This document shows, in pieces, positions 9,071 through 18,051 of a stretch of DNA of 46,567 nucleotides. Source of the stretch: Clostridium guangxiense. Lineage in GTDB: Bacteria > Bacillota > Clostridia > Clostridiales > Clostridiaceae. Location of the stretch: assembly GCF_021043395.1 (NCBI RefSeq), contig NZ_JAJNKE010000019.1, positions 26,216 to 72,782 of the forward strand, given 5' to 3'. Position numbers and translations under genes: made by a program. A model generated the notes under the pieces. It was not told where the DNA came from and searched no databases. It saw only the letters and a list, made by a program, of their open reading frames with translations. Position 1 is the first letter of the stretch; each line of letters opens with the position of its first letter.

Positions 9071-9086
9071 AAGAAAAGATTTTCTA
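9071..9086. promoter_or_regulatory. Galactose-regulator operator, autoregulatory site
   Basis: AAGAAAAGATTTTCTA, 17 bases before the regulator start codon and adjacent to its ribosome binding site. The position implies autorepression. Confidence 0.68.
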
Positions 9087-9102
9087 GCGTGGGGGTCTAC
9101 TT

Positions 9103-10119
9103 ATGGCGGTAAATATTAAGGATGTTGCAAAAGAAGCAAATGTTTCAATGAGTACTGTATCTAGAGTTATAAATAATAATTATCCTGTAAAGGATGAAAC
9201 AAGAAAAAGGGTTGAAGCAGCAATAGAAAAACTGAAATTTAGCCCTAACGTACTTGCTAGAGCGTTAATAAACCAAAATACTAAGACTATAGGAGTTTTA
9301 GTTCCAAGAATAGATAATTTGTTTTTTCCAACTGTTATAAAAGCTATAGAAACTTCACTTAAAAATAGTGGATATTCTATTTATCTTTGTGATACGGGAG
9401 ATAAAGCAAATCAAGAGGTTATGTATATAAATTCACTTATAGCAAGGCAGGTTGATGGCATTATTTCTATTGATCCCAAAACTGAAAATATAAAAAATGG
9501 ATTTTATGAAAGTGTTGGAAAAAATTTGCCCCTTGTTTGCATAAATGGATATAATAAAGACATAAAATGTAATTTTGTGCTGAATGATCAAGAAAGTGGC
9601 ACAAAGCAGGCAATTAATTACTTATTAGAGCTTGGACATAAAAATATTATTTTTGTAAAAGGAAGAAAAAGTTATTCTTATGATTTAAAGAAAGAGGTTT
9701 ATATAGATATTCTTAAAAAACATAAGCTCTTAAAAAATAAGCACATTGTAGATGTAGGCCAAGGAAACAGTTATGAGACTGTGTATGTAACTATGGATAT
9801 TATGCTTAAGGAGTTAAGAAATATTCCTTTACCTACAGCAGTTTTTGCATGTAATGATCTAATGGCATTAGGAGTTCTTAATGCATGTAAGAGATTAAAT
9901 TATGATGTTCCAAAAGATGTATCAATAATTGGGTTTGATAATATTGTTATATCAAGCCTTGTAGAACCACAAATAACCACTGTAGATCAAAATATGTATA
10001 AGCTCGGAGAAAATGCTGCTAAAATGTTGTTAGATGTAATAAATAATAAAAATCAGCAAACTAGTATTATAACATTAAATACAAAACTTATAATAAGGGA
10101 TAGCTGCAGAAAGGTTTAA
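9103..10119 (+). CDS. galR: LacI-family transcriptional regulator of galactose genes
   Basis: The 338-residue protein has the LacI-type helix-turn-helix and hinge at residues 2-60 (IKDVAKEANVSMSTVSRVIN, then KLKFSPNVLARAL). A periplasmic-binding-like effector domain follows (TIGVLVPRIDNLFF; PTAVFACNDLMALG; ISIIGFDNI). The four matching palindromes upstream of galT, galE and itself make it the probable local repressor, with galactose or a derivative as inducer. The name is inferred from context, not from a search. ATG is preceded by a G-rich ribosome binding site. Confidence 0.9.
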   Translation: MAVNIKDVAKEANVSMSTVSRVINNNYPVKDETRKRVEAAIEKLKFSPNVLARALINQNTKTIGVLVPRIDNLFFPTVIKAIETSLKNSGYSIYLCDTGDKANQEVMYINSLIARQVDGIISIDPKTENIKNGFYESVGKNLPLVCINGYNKDIKCNFVLNDQESGTKQAINYLLELGHKNIIFVKGRKSYSYDLKKEVYIDILKKHKLLKNKHIVDVGQGNSYETVYVTMDIMLKELRNIPLPTAVFACNDLMALGVLNACKRLNYDVPKDVSIIGFDNIVISSLVEPQITTVDQNMYKLGENAAKMLLDVINNKNQQTSIITLNTKLIIRDSCRKV

Positions 10120-10281
10120 GATTTGATTAAATTATGAGTTTAATGCTTTAATTTAAAGTGATAGAAATTTTTTATACTTCTGATTTCAAATAGAAATGTG
10201 TGCCTTATATTGAATAAGTATTATTACTATAGTCAATACTATCTAAATAAATGTTTATACAATATTTAAGGTGGGGTTAAT

Positions 10282-10926
10282 TTGAGATTACCAAAACATA
10301 TAGGAATAATTCCAGATGGAAATAGAAGATGGGCACAGTCAAAGGGCATACCAAAAGAAATGGGTTATAAAAATGGTATAAATCCGGGATTTTGCCTTTT
10401 TAAGCTATGTGAAAAAGTTGGAATAAGTGAAATTACATATTATGGTTTTACAGTAGATAATACAAAAAGACCTAGAGAACAGAGAATTGCGTTTACAAAT
10501 GCATGCATGAATTCAGTAGATGTTCTTTCAAAAGAAAACGCATCACTTCTTGTGGTAGGAAATAGAGATTCAAAAATGTTTCCAGAAAAATTAAATTATT
10601 ATACAGAAAGGAAACAGTTTGGGAGTGGTGGAATAAAGGTAAACTTTCTAGTTAATTATAGCTGGCAGTGGGATTTGGGCCAAATAATTAATAGAGAGAA
10701 CATTGATACAAAAAATATAATGAATAATATAGCATCTAAAAATGTATCTAGAGTAGATTTGATAATTAGATGGGGTGGTAGAAGAAGATTAAGTGGATTT
10801 TTACCAGTTCAATCAGCCTATGCGGATTTTTATGTTATAGATGATTATTGGCCAGATTTTAGAGAGGAACATTTTTATGAAGCACTAGAATGGTACGATA
10901 AACAAGATATAACATTAGGAGGCTAG
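10282..10926 (+). CDS. Divergent cis-prenyltransferase (UppS-like)
   Basis: Cis-prenyltransferases elongate farnesyl diphosphate with isopentenyl diphosphate; UppS makes the C55 lipid carrier. This 214-residue protein is short for the family (usually about 230-260). It keeps HIGIIPDGNRRWA with catalytic Asp12, the YYGFTVDNTKRP segment, and the C-terminal RLSGFLPVQSAYADFYVIDDYWPDF. The RxxGExRLS motif, whose Glu helps hold the metal-diphosphate, reads RWGGRRRLS here, with Arg167 in the Glu position. So it may be a paralogue with altered chain length, a regulatory subunit or inactive; it is unlikely to be the essential housekeeping UppS. Start is TTG 10282 after AAGGTGGGG. Confidence 0.8.
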   Translation: MRLPKHIGIIPDGNRRWAQSKGIPKEMGYKNGINPGFCLFKLCEKVGISEITYYGFTVDNTKRPREQRIAFTNACMNSVDVLSKENASLLVVGNRDSKMFPEKLNYYTERKQFGSGGIKVNFLVNYSWQWDLGQIINRENIDTKNIMNNIASKNVSRVDLIIRWGGRRRLSGFLPVQSAYADFYVIDDYWPDFREEHFYEALEWYDKQDITLGG

Positions 10927-11176
10927 ATAATCAGTGATAAATCTAGTTCAAATTAAATATTTATTAAAGCAATATGTTATATGAAGTTAAAAAAATGTAA
11001 CACTATTGATTTACTTATTTACTATATTATAAAAAAATAGTATTATAGTATTGGATTTACCTGTTTTTTATAAAAACAACAAGCTATTTTGTATATTTTT
11101 AAGTGAAAAGTAATATAATGTAAAAATAAGTATTTTTAGATATTTAAATGTAGTATGCTAATGGGGGTATAGATAC

Positions 11177-11926
11177 ATGGAGTACAGTGGACTAGTACTT
11201 GATATTGATAATTTCAAGTTTTTAGATAAAAATAAATTTATAAATAAAATTCAGGTTTTAAAATGCTTAGTTGATAAGGATATACCTGTAGTACTATACA
11301 CAGATGGTGATCCTAAGCTTGTGGAAAGTGCGATGCGCGATCTTCATATAAAAGAACCTGCTATAGTTATGGAGGGGGCTAAAGTTTATTCGCCGTTTCA
11401 GTGTGAATATAGTTTTGACTTTCATTTGTCTATAAAAACCGTTAAGGAGCTTTGTTTGTGGGCTAAAGAAAGGGATATATGCTTTGAACTTATTACGGAT
11501 AATGGAAAAATAAATTATGAAAAGTGGTCAGTAGAAGTGAAAAGCTTTTTGCTCAATTGCCCAATGATTGATTGTCCTAGTGTTTTAGAAGTTATTATGT
11601 ATACATCAAATGAGGAAATTAAGAATGAGCTATCAAAGTTTATTTCAAAGCATTATTTGGAGTGCTGTTCACGCATTTGTGAAGATAAAGTGATTTTTAT
11701 AAATTCAAGGGTTGATAAAGGGATAACTTTAAGATGCCTTGCAAAAAAGAAAAAGTGGAATCTGAAAAATTTTATAGCTATAGGACAATATCCTAAGGAT
11801 GTTTCTTTGTTTGAAGAAGTTGGTCTTGGAATTTCAGTTGATGAAGAAAATGCAGAAGCTGGAAAAAATATAGAAAAAAGCAACAAGATGGATGTTTTAA
11901 ATGAATGTATAAGTAATTATTTTTAA
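11177..11926 (+). CDS. HAD-superfamily (Cof-like) protein with degenerate active site
   Basis: A 249-residue protein with Cof-type HAD layout: an N-terminal strand ending in DIDN (Asp9, Asp11), motif II region VVLYTDGDP, a cap domain, then IAIGQYPKDVSLFEEVGLGISV in the place of the usual GDGxNDxxML. The canonical DxDGT becomes DIDNF, and motif IV loses its GDGxND pattern, keeping only one aspartate. Hydrolase activity is therefore doubtful. It sits 21 bp before a glycosidase-like gene, with which it probably forms an operon. Confidence 0.7.
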   Translation: MEYSGLVLDIDNFKFLDKNKFINKIQVLKCLVDKDIPVVLYTDGDPKLVESAMRDLHIKEPAIVMEGAKVYSPFQCEYSFDFHLSIKTVKELCLWAKERDICFELITDNGKINYEKWSVEVKSFLLNCPMIDCPSVLEVIMYTSNEEIKNELSKFISKHYLECCSRICEDKVIFINSRVDKGITLRCLAKKKKWNLKNFIAIGQYPKDVSLFEEVGLGISVDEENAEAGKNIEKSNKMDVLNECISNYF

Positions 11927-11947
11927 TTTAGAGAGGCAGAATTTTTG

Positions 11948-13078
11948 ATGAAGAAACTTAAAAAAATAAGTGTTTTGTTTGTTATTATTATTTTTATTGC
12001 AGGAGTAATATGCTATAAAAATCCGGATACTAGGGGATACTTTAATAATAAGTTAAATAAATTTGAAGGCAAAACTTTAAATAAGGAGTTTAAAAGCAAA
12101 ATAAAGTCAGCTAATCTTTCAACAGATTATAAAATTGACCAAGCTATAAGTGATGTAGATAAATTTCACTTAAACACTGTAAATGTACCTGTCATTGTAG
12201 ATATAAAAAATCTTAAATCAGATACTATGAAGGTAAATGAAGAAAGTGAAGAAAAAGCCATAGAGCTTATAAAGAAATTAAATAAAAAGGGCATAAATGT
12301 TATTTTAGAACCATATCCATGGATAGCAAATGGAGTACTTGAGGAAACTAGTTGGAAACCAAAATCAATTAATACTTTTTTTTGGAATTGGAAGAATGAT
12401 GTATTAAAAAAACTTATTGATGATATAGCAGTTCCGTATCACGTAGATGCTATGAATGTCGCATCTAATTATGTTTATATTGAATATGCTCAAAATTATT
12501 GGTGCGATACAATAAATTTTGTTAGAAAATATTATAAAGGATTAGTTACATATAGAACACCATATTGGTACACGGCGTCATGGGATAAAAAAACCCAGGA
12601 GAATTACAATAAAAAACTTAATAATAAGTTGTTCTCTAAAGTTGATTTTATATCTATATCAGCTTATTTTGAGCTTACCGATAGGGAAACAAATTCTGTA
12701 GAAGAACTTTCAAATGCAATTAATAAAACAGAAATATACTATAGAAATCAAAATGTCAAACAAGAGATAAAAAATTTTCATGATAAGTGGAAAAAGCCAA
12801 TTTTCTTTGGAGAACTGGGTTTTCCAAGACAAACCGGTGCATCAATTCAACCTTGGAATCCTGCGCCTGTAAAAGTACTAGATGGTAAAAAAATAGTATC
12901 AAAGGAAAATGGTCAGGAGCAGGCAAATTGTTTTGAAGCATATAGAATGAATTTTGAATACGAAAAGTGGTTCCTAGGTTTTTCAATATTTGCTGTAGGT
13001 GATAAGAGCAGTGATAAAATGTATTATCCAAGTAGTGAAAGTACAAAGGTAATAAACAAATGGTACAATTATAAATAA
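11948..13078 (+). CDS. Membrane-anchored glycoside hydrolase-like protein (GH113-like TIM barrel)
   Basis: The protein begins with KKLKK and a single hydrophobic segment (about residues 6-22), giving a signal anchor and an extracellular domain. The remainder looks like a TIM-barrel glycosidase: GINVILEPYPWIANG, DFISISAYFELTD and KPIFFGELGFPRQTGAS, the last with a strand-end Glu typical of clan GH-A nucleophiles. GH113-like is my best guess. ATG 11948 is taken as start; a TTG one codon upstream is possible. Preceded by the HAD-like gene at 21 bp. Likely acts on an envelope or environmental polysaccharide. Confidence 0.68.
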   Translation: MKKLKKISVLFVIIIFIAGVICYKNPDTRGYFNNKLNKFEGKTLNKEFKSKIKSANLSTDYKIDQAISDVDKFHLNTVNVPVIVDIKNLKSDTMKVNEESEEKAIELIKKLNKKGINVILEPYPWIANGVLEETSWKPKSINTFFWNWKNDVLKKLIDDIAVPYHVDAMNVASNYVYIEYAQNYWCDTINFVRKYYKGLVTYRTPYWYTASWDKKTQENYNKKLNNKLFSKVDFISISAYFELTDRETNSVEELSNAINKTEIYYRNQNVKQEIKNFHDKWKKPIFFGELGFPRQTGASIQPWNPAPVKVLDGKKIVSKENGQEQANCFEAYRMNFEYEKWFLGFSIFAVGDKSSDKMYYPSSESTKVINKWYNYK

Positions 13079-13182
13079 ACAGCTAGAAACTAGAGATTGT
13101 AAAATCCAAGTTTATATGAATGAATTTAGTATTAGCAATTTCAATATTTCATGCTGTCTATCTATAAATAAGTTTTCTGTTT

Positions 13183-14010
13183 TTATTGAATAATCAGTGA
13201 ATAAATCATTTTTACAGCAACACCTAAAGACATGCATATGAATATAGGTTTTATGAGTTTGCTTCCCTTATTTAGTGCTATTTTAGTTCCTAAGTTAGCA
13301 CCTAAAATCATTGCAGAAGCTGTTATAAGTCCCAAATAAAAATAAATTTGGCTGTGCAGTGCAAATATTATGAGTGCAGACACGTTACTAGTAAGATTTA
13401 AGATTTTTGAATTTCCACTTGCATTTATGTAGTTATAGCCATATATTTTTATCATTCCAAATATGAGAAAGGAACCTGTGCCTGGACCAAAAAAGCCATC
13501 GTAAAATCCAAGGCAAAAGGCAAGGAGTATTCCTAGAAATATATTTTTTCTGGTAATACCCTTGAAGTTGTCCTCCATTCCTAACTTTCTTGAAAATAAG
13601 CTGTATATTCCAACAAATAATATTAATATAAGTACAATGATTCTGATCAAATTTTCATCTATTTTGAGTACTGTATACACTCCCAGCATAGAGCCTATAA
13701 ACGAAAAAGGTATAAGGTATTTTAAAAGCTTAAAGTTAACTTTTCCGTTTTTAAAATATTGAAAGCCGCTGACAATCGCACCTGAGGTTGAAGAAAATTT
13801 ATTTGTACCTAAAGCTATATGCGATGGTATGCCACATAGTATGTAGGAGGGGAGACTTATAAGACCGCCGCCTCCTGCAATGGAGTCCACGGCTGCGGCT
13901 GCAAAGCAGGCTAAAAAGAGAAATATGATTATACTTATAGAGAATTTAGTGTGATTTAGGTATATAGCGTTGATGCTGCTTAAATTAAAAATGTAGTTCA
14001 AAATTAGCAC
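13183..14010 (-). CDS. TSUP-family transporter (TauE/SafE type)
   Basis: A multi-span integral membrane protein of about 275 residues with the TSUP signatures AAAVDSIAGGGGLISLPSYILCGIP in the N-terminal half and GFYDGFFGPGTGSFLIFGMI in the second half, which show the internal duplication of this family. TSUP proteins move sulfonates, sulfite or other small organic anions across the cytoplasmic membrane; the substrate is not evident here. The start is uncertain: GTG 14010 lies too close to AGGA, while TTG 14001 is better spaced. It lies just downstream of the LtaS gene on the same strand, 17 bp away, so co-transcription is likely. Confidence 0.85.
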   Translation of the reverse strand: MLILNYIFNLSSINAIYLNHTKFSISIIIFLFLACFAAAAVDSIAGGGGLISLPSYILCGIPSHIALGTNKFSSTSGAIVSGFQYFKNGKVNFKLLKYLIPFSFIGSMLGVYTVLKIDENLIRIIVLILILFVGIYSLFSRKLGMEDNFKGITRKNIFLGILLAFCLGFYDGFFGPGTGSFLIFGMIKIYGYNYINASGNSKILNLTSNVSALIIFALHSQIYFYLGLITASAMILGANLGTKIALNKGSKLIKPIFICMSLGVAVKMIYSLIIQ

Positions 14011-14027
14011 TTCCTATCTTTTGCATA

Positions 14028-15914
14028 TTATTTTTCAGTTTCAAATTTTTTTATAAGATTGTGGTTTAATATGTCATCTGAATACTGAAGATTTAATAGT
14101 GTTTTGTCTTTGAGGTTTTTAAGTTTTTTAGTCTCTGGAACTGCTTTGCCTGTTTTTATATCGTAGTAGGTGTTAGTCCAGGATATATAAAATGTATTTC
14201 CATCAGTAAAGGAGCCATTTCTAAACATTACAGTTTCATTTTTCGTATTAAATAAATCATGTCCAAGCAAATATTTTTCAGGTAAACCAAACATATTTGC
14301 TATAGTTGGATATATATCAATTTGTCCTGTATAGGAATGATTTGTACCTTTATATTGATCCTTTGGAAAATGCATTAACATTGGTACCTTTTGAAGCTGA
14401 AACCAGTCCAGGTCAGTAGGCTTTTTTATTCCTTCAAAATTGTAAAGTTCATTAATTTTATCCTTAGGTATAGCGTAGTGATCTCCATAAAGCATTAGTA
14501 TTGAATTGTCCAGCATACCGCTCTTTTCAAGCTTATCAAGAAAAATTCCAAGTTGAGCATCTGTGTAATGTATGCCTTTAAGGTAATTGCCAGTAAGGGT
14601 ACCTTCAAGTGATCCTACATTAAGATCATTACCATAGCCTTTAACATCATCATAAGGATAATGGCTGCTTAGGGTTATTAAAAATGAGTAAAATGGCTGT
14701 TTGAACTTTTGCATCTTTGTGAAAGATTGATTTAAAAAAGATTTGTCACTTAAACCGAGCCCAACAGTTTCATTTAAATTATATGATTTTTCTCCCCAAA
14801 AGTCATCAAACTTTTCAGCCTTATACATAACATTTCTATTCCAAAAGCCTTCTCTATATCCATGCAGTACAGAAGTATAATAATTTTTATCATTCATTTC
14901 TTTTGCAAGGGAACTGTAAGTGTTTCCAGCATACATATAATATACTGCACCAGAAGAAGCGGGGTATAGAGAATTATTTGTCAAAAATTCTGCATCAGAG
15001 GTGTTACCAGAGGCAACTTGGTAAAAGAAATTATCGAAATATAGAGATTTTTTAAGCCATCTATTTAAATTTGGAGTTATTTCTTGACCGTTTACTTTAG
15101 CATTTATGACAAATTGCTGCAAAGCTTCAACCTGAATCATTATAAGGTTTTTGCCTTTTCCTATACTTTTCATATTAGTTGTAGATGTAGAACTGTTTTT
15201 AGTTAAATAGGTTTTTATTTTATTTTCTTTTTCAGGAGATATTTTTTTTAGGCTCATAATTTTGTTTGAAGCAACATTGTATATATCCAGTATGTGAAAG
15301 TTAATATCGCCTAAGAACTTTGCTATATATACTCTATTGTACATTGTTGTTATAAGTCTTGGTTGCTCAACAGACATTTTATATATTGATAGTCCATTTA
15401 AAACAATTCCTATGATAAAAACAATTATAAAAGAGGCAAGTCTTTTTAAAATGGGTGTTTGGTTTCTATCACATTTTTTATAAAGTATTAGAAGTGGTAT
15501 GAGGATAAAAACGTCTGCAAGGTATAAAAAATCTTTTGCTTTTATTAAATCTGCCACACTTGATTTTACACCACCTAGCATAACGCCATTTCTAAGTACC
15601 CCAACGGAAATTACATCTTTAAAATATCTAAAATAAACGGTATCCGCAATTAGAATTAAGCTTATTACTATGTTTGCTATGTATAAAAATCTGGTTCTTC
15701 CTTTGCTTTTGAAAATTAAAGAAATGCCTATTAAACATATAATTGAATATATGATTGGTTTGATTACCAGCTTGTAATCGAAGTATTCAGGTGAAATTGA
15801 CTTATCACACATGACCAATTTAAAGGTGAGTATTGCTAAAAAAAGAAAAATGTCAATGTAGCTAAGTAAAAGTTTTAGCGGACTTATTTTTAACTTATTT
15901 GAATTATTGTTCAT
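14028..15914 (-). CDS. Lipoteichoic acid synthase-family sulfatase-fold protein
   Basis: LtaS enzymes polymerise glycerol-phosphate from phosphatidylglycerol outside the membrane. The 628-residue protein has about five N-terminal membrane segments (residues 15-185), then an extracellular alkaline phosphatase-like domain: metal ligand Glu263 in MIQVEALQQF, nucleophile Thr305 in ASGNTSDAEF, and the metal site LYGDHYAIP further on. Length and layout match LtaS/YqgS-type proteins. It is transcribed away from the RDD-protein gene and followed closely by the TSUP transporter gene. Whether it is the polymerase or a primase-type paralogue cannot be decided here. Confidence 0.93.
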   Translation of the reverse strand: MNNNSNKLKISPLKLLLSYIDIFLFLAILTFKLVMCDKSISPEYFDYKLVIKPIIYSIICLIGISLIFKSKGRTRFLYIANIVISLILIADTVYFRYFKDVISVGVLRNGVMLGGVKSSVADLIKAKDFLYLADVFILIPLLILYKKCDRNQTPILKRLASFIIVFIIGIVLNGLSIYKMSVEQPRLITTMYNRVYIAKFLGDINFHILDIYNVASNKIMSLKKISPEKENKIKTYLTKNSSTSTTNMKSIGKGKNLIMIQVEALQQFVINAKVNGQEITPNLNRWLKKSLYFDNFFYQVASGNTSDAEFLTNNSLYPASSGAVYYMYAGNTYSSLAKEMNDKNYYTSVLHGYREGFWNRNVMYKAEKFDDFWGEKSYNLNETVGLGLSDKSFLNQSFTKMQKFKQPFYSFLITLSSHYPYDDVKGYGNDLNVGSLEGTLTGNYLKGIHYTDAQLGIFLDKLEKSGMLDNSILMLYGDHYAIPKDKINELYNFEGIKKPTDLDWFQLQKVPMLMHFPKDQYKGTNHSYTGQIDIYPTIANMFGLPEKYLLGHDLFNTKNETVMFRNGSFTDGNTFYISWTNTYYDIKTGKAVPETKKLKNLKDKTLLNLQYSDDILNHNLIKKFETEK

Positions 15915-16048
15915 TGTTGTGCCTCCAGACCAAAATTTTAATATAAAGTAAATAATTTATTAAGTGTATTTACATATAAAGCATAGTGGTGCATAATAAA
16001 ACATGTGCTATTTATTAATATTATATTATACATTTAGGAGGAATTAAA

Positions 16049-16432
16049 ATGTCAGATGAAAATAAATATTCAGAGGAACAAGCTCCTGATGAAGTTTTAG
16101 AAGAAAATAAATCTGAACAAGAGTCAAAAGAGGAAGCAACAGAAGAAATGTTAGAGGAACTAACCGATGTTACTTCAGAAAAAATTCCATTTCCAAGAGT
16201 TATTTATTCAGTATTTGTTGACCAAGTTGTGCTTTTTGCATTATCAGGCATACTTCTTTTAATTACAGGATTTGTACTTAAAAATGTGTTCTATTTTTAT
16301 ATAAAAGATGTTACTGCAATGTATTTCTTGATTTATGCAATATGTAACATATTATATACACTTATAATGCTAGGTTCAAAGAAAAATGCTACTGTTGGGT
16401 ATATACTAGGTGGATTTAAAATATCAAAATAA
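16049..16432 (+). CDS. RDD-family membrane protein with acidic N-terminus
   Basis: 127 residues: a Glu-rich N-terminal tail of about 45 residues, then FPRVIYSVFVDQVVLFAL, in which Arg and Asp occupy RDD positions. Two or three membrane segments follow, and the end KKNATVGYILGGFKISK resembles the RDD closing motif. Function unknown; RDD proteins are proposed transporters. A TTAGGAGGA ribosome binding site supports the ATG. rlmD follows at 24 bp, so the two are probably co-transcribed. Confidence 0.75.
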   Translation: MSDENKYSEEQAPDEVLEENKSEQESKEEATEEMLEELTDVTSEKIPFPRVIYSVFVDQVVLFALSGILLLITGFVLKNVFYFYIKDVTAMYFLIYAICNILYTLIMLGSKKNATVGYILGGFKISK

Positions 16433-16456
16433 AGTTAAATTAGGAGTAAGTATTAC

Positions 16457-17869
16457 ATGAAAAAGAATGGAGTATACGATTTTTTAATAGAAGATATAGA
16501 ATTTCCAGCTGAAGGAATAGCAATGTGCGATGATAAAAAGGTATATATAAAAGGAGCTGTTCCTGGACAAAAAGTAACTGCCAGAATAACAAAAAAGCGT
16601 GAAAAGTATGCAAAAGGTAAGCTGCTTCAAGTTGTAGAAAATTTACCAGAAGCAGTACAGCCTGCATGTTCTGATTTTGGAAACTGCGGCGGCTGCATAT
16701 ATCAATTTTTAACTTATGAAGATCAGCTTAAGCTTAAAGAAAAACAGGTTCTTGATCTTTTTAAAAAAGCAGACATAGAAGGCTTTAAATATGAAGGAAT
16801 ACTTGGCAGTCCAGAGGCTTTTGAATACAGAAATAAAATGGAGTACACCTTTGGCGATCTTGAAAAGGATGGTGAACTTACTCTTGGTCTTCACGCAAAA
16901 AACAGCAGCTTTTCTATAATAAATACAAGTAGCTGCAAAATTGTCGATGATGACTTTAACACTATTTTGAATGCAGTTGTAACTTATTTCAGAGAAAAAA
17001 AGCTTCCATACTATAAAGTTTTAAAACACACTGGTTATCTTAGAAATCTTTTAGTAAGAAAGGCTAAGAACACTGGTGAAATACTAATTGGAATAGTTAC
17101 AACCTCTCAAATTGATTTTGATTTAGAAGAAATTAATTCTAAACTTCAAGGCATAAACTACAAAGGTACTCTTAAAGGAATACTACATATTGTAAATGAT
17201 GGTCTTGCAGATATGGTTCGTGCTGATAAGATAAATGTATTATTTGGTAAGGATTACATAATAGAAAATCTTCTTGGCCTTAAGTTTAAGATTTCTCCAT
17301 TTTCCTTTTTCCAAACAAATTCTAAGGGTGCTGAAAGGCTATACAGCACTGTAATGGAATTTTTGGGCGACGCCTCAAACAAAACTGTCTTTGACCTTTA
17401 CTGTGGTACTGGAACTATAGGTCAGCTTGCAGCCTCCAGTGCACAAAAGGTAATAGGCATAGAATTAATAGAAGAAGCAGTAGAGGCAGCCAAGGAAAAT
17501 GCAGCATTTAACAATATTTCAAACTGCACCTTTATAGCAGGCGATGTTGCAAAGGTTATAACAGAGATCAAGGATAAGCCAGATGCTATAATTCTTGATC
17601 CTCCAAGACCTGGCGTTCATCCGAGTGCTATGCGATATGTCATAGAATTTAATGCTCCTACTATAGTTTATGTTTCCTGCAACCCAAAAACACTTGTGGA
17701 TGACCTTGGCGTGCTTCTTGCTAAGGGGTATAGTATGGAGAAGGTTAAAGTGGTGGATATGTTCCCACAAACAGGGCACGTGGAGACGTGCGTACTACTA
17801 TATAATAAGGAGTATTACGATAAGGAAATTAAGGGGAAGGTTAAGGCTGAAGTGGTAACGGAAGTTTAG
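16457..17869 (+). CDS. rlmD: 23S rRNA (uracil-5-)-methyltransferase, RlmD/TrmA family
   Basis: SAM-dependent formation of 5-methyluridine in 23S rRNA (U1939 or equivalent). The 470-residue protein has a TRAM-like N-terminus (residues 5-60), the Fe-S cysteines in CSDFGNCGGCIYQ, the Rossmann SAM site DLYCGTGTIGQLAA (about 311-324), DPPRPGVHP (motif IV) and the catalytic cysteine in YVSCNPKTL. The C-terminal MFPQTGHVETCVLL is typical of the family. RlmD is the best guess, but Gram-positives often carry RlmCD-type dual-site enzymes. It is the last clearly chromosomal gene before the accessory region. Confidence 0.92.
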   Translation: MKKNGVYDFLIEDIEFPAEGIAMCDDKKVYIKGAVPGQKVTARITKKREKYAKGKLLQVVENLPEAVQPACSDFGNCGGCIYQFLTYEDQLKLKEKQVLDLFKKADIEGFKYEGILGSPEAFEYRNKMEYTFGDLEKDGELTLGLHAKNSSFSIINTSSCKIVDDDFNTILNAVVTYFREKKLPYYKVLKHTGYLRNLLVRKAKNTGEILIGIVTTSQIDFDLEEINSKLQGINYKGTLKGILHIVNDGLADMVRADKINVLFGKDYIIENLLGLKFKISPFSFFQTNSKGAERLYSTVMEFLGDASNKTVFDLYCGTGTIGQLAASSAQKVIGIELIEEAVEAAKENAAFNNISNCTFIAGDVAKVITEIKDKPDAIILDPPRPGVHPSAMRYVIEFNAPTIVYVSCNPKTLVDDLGVLLAKGYSMEKVKVVDMFPQTGHVETCVLLYNKEYYDKEIKGKVKAEVVTEV

Positions 17870-17903
17870 AATAGAATTAAATAAAGATTTATGTATAATA
17901 AAG

Positions 17904-17938
17904 AGCATTCAATCAATTTTATTGGTTGAGTGCTTTTT
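17904..17938 (+). terminator. Terminator after rlmD
   Basis: AGCATTCAATCAAT (17904-17917) pairs with ATTGGTTGAGTGCT (17921-17934) with two G-U pairs, followed by TTTTT. Its arms recur at 20236-20267. Confidence 0.85.
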
Positions 17939-17975
17939 ATTATGGATAAATGTTTTTTTAAGTGTTAATTTTGGT

Positions 17976-18005
17976 TTAAGACTAACTAGATATTTTTGGT
18001 ATAAT
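17976..18005 (+). promoter_or_regulatory. Candidate promoter for the 469-residue orphan gene
   Basis: TTAAGA (17976-17981), 18-base spacer, TATAAT (18000-18005), 46 bases before the start codon. Confidence 0.5.
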
Positions 18006-18051
18006 AAATTATAGTAAAAGTTTATTTGAAAAAATGTGAGGAGATAATATA

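Larger units (their letters stand above)
8756..9102. promoter_or_regulatory. Divergent galE/galR control region
   Basis: This 347-bp AT-rich gap has no plausible gene. It holds the galE ribosome binding site at its left end, operator-like palindromes at 8953-8968 and 9071-9086, and presumably the two divergent promoters, which I cannot place with confidence. Confidence 0.6.

Noticed and set aside
17519-17858. Overlapping frames at the rlmD 3' end
   Set aside because: They lie entirely within rlmD, which has clear catalytic motifs over the same bases.
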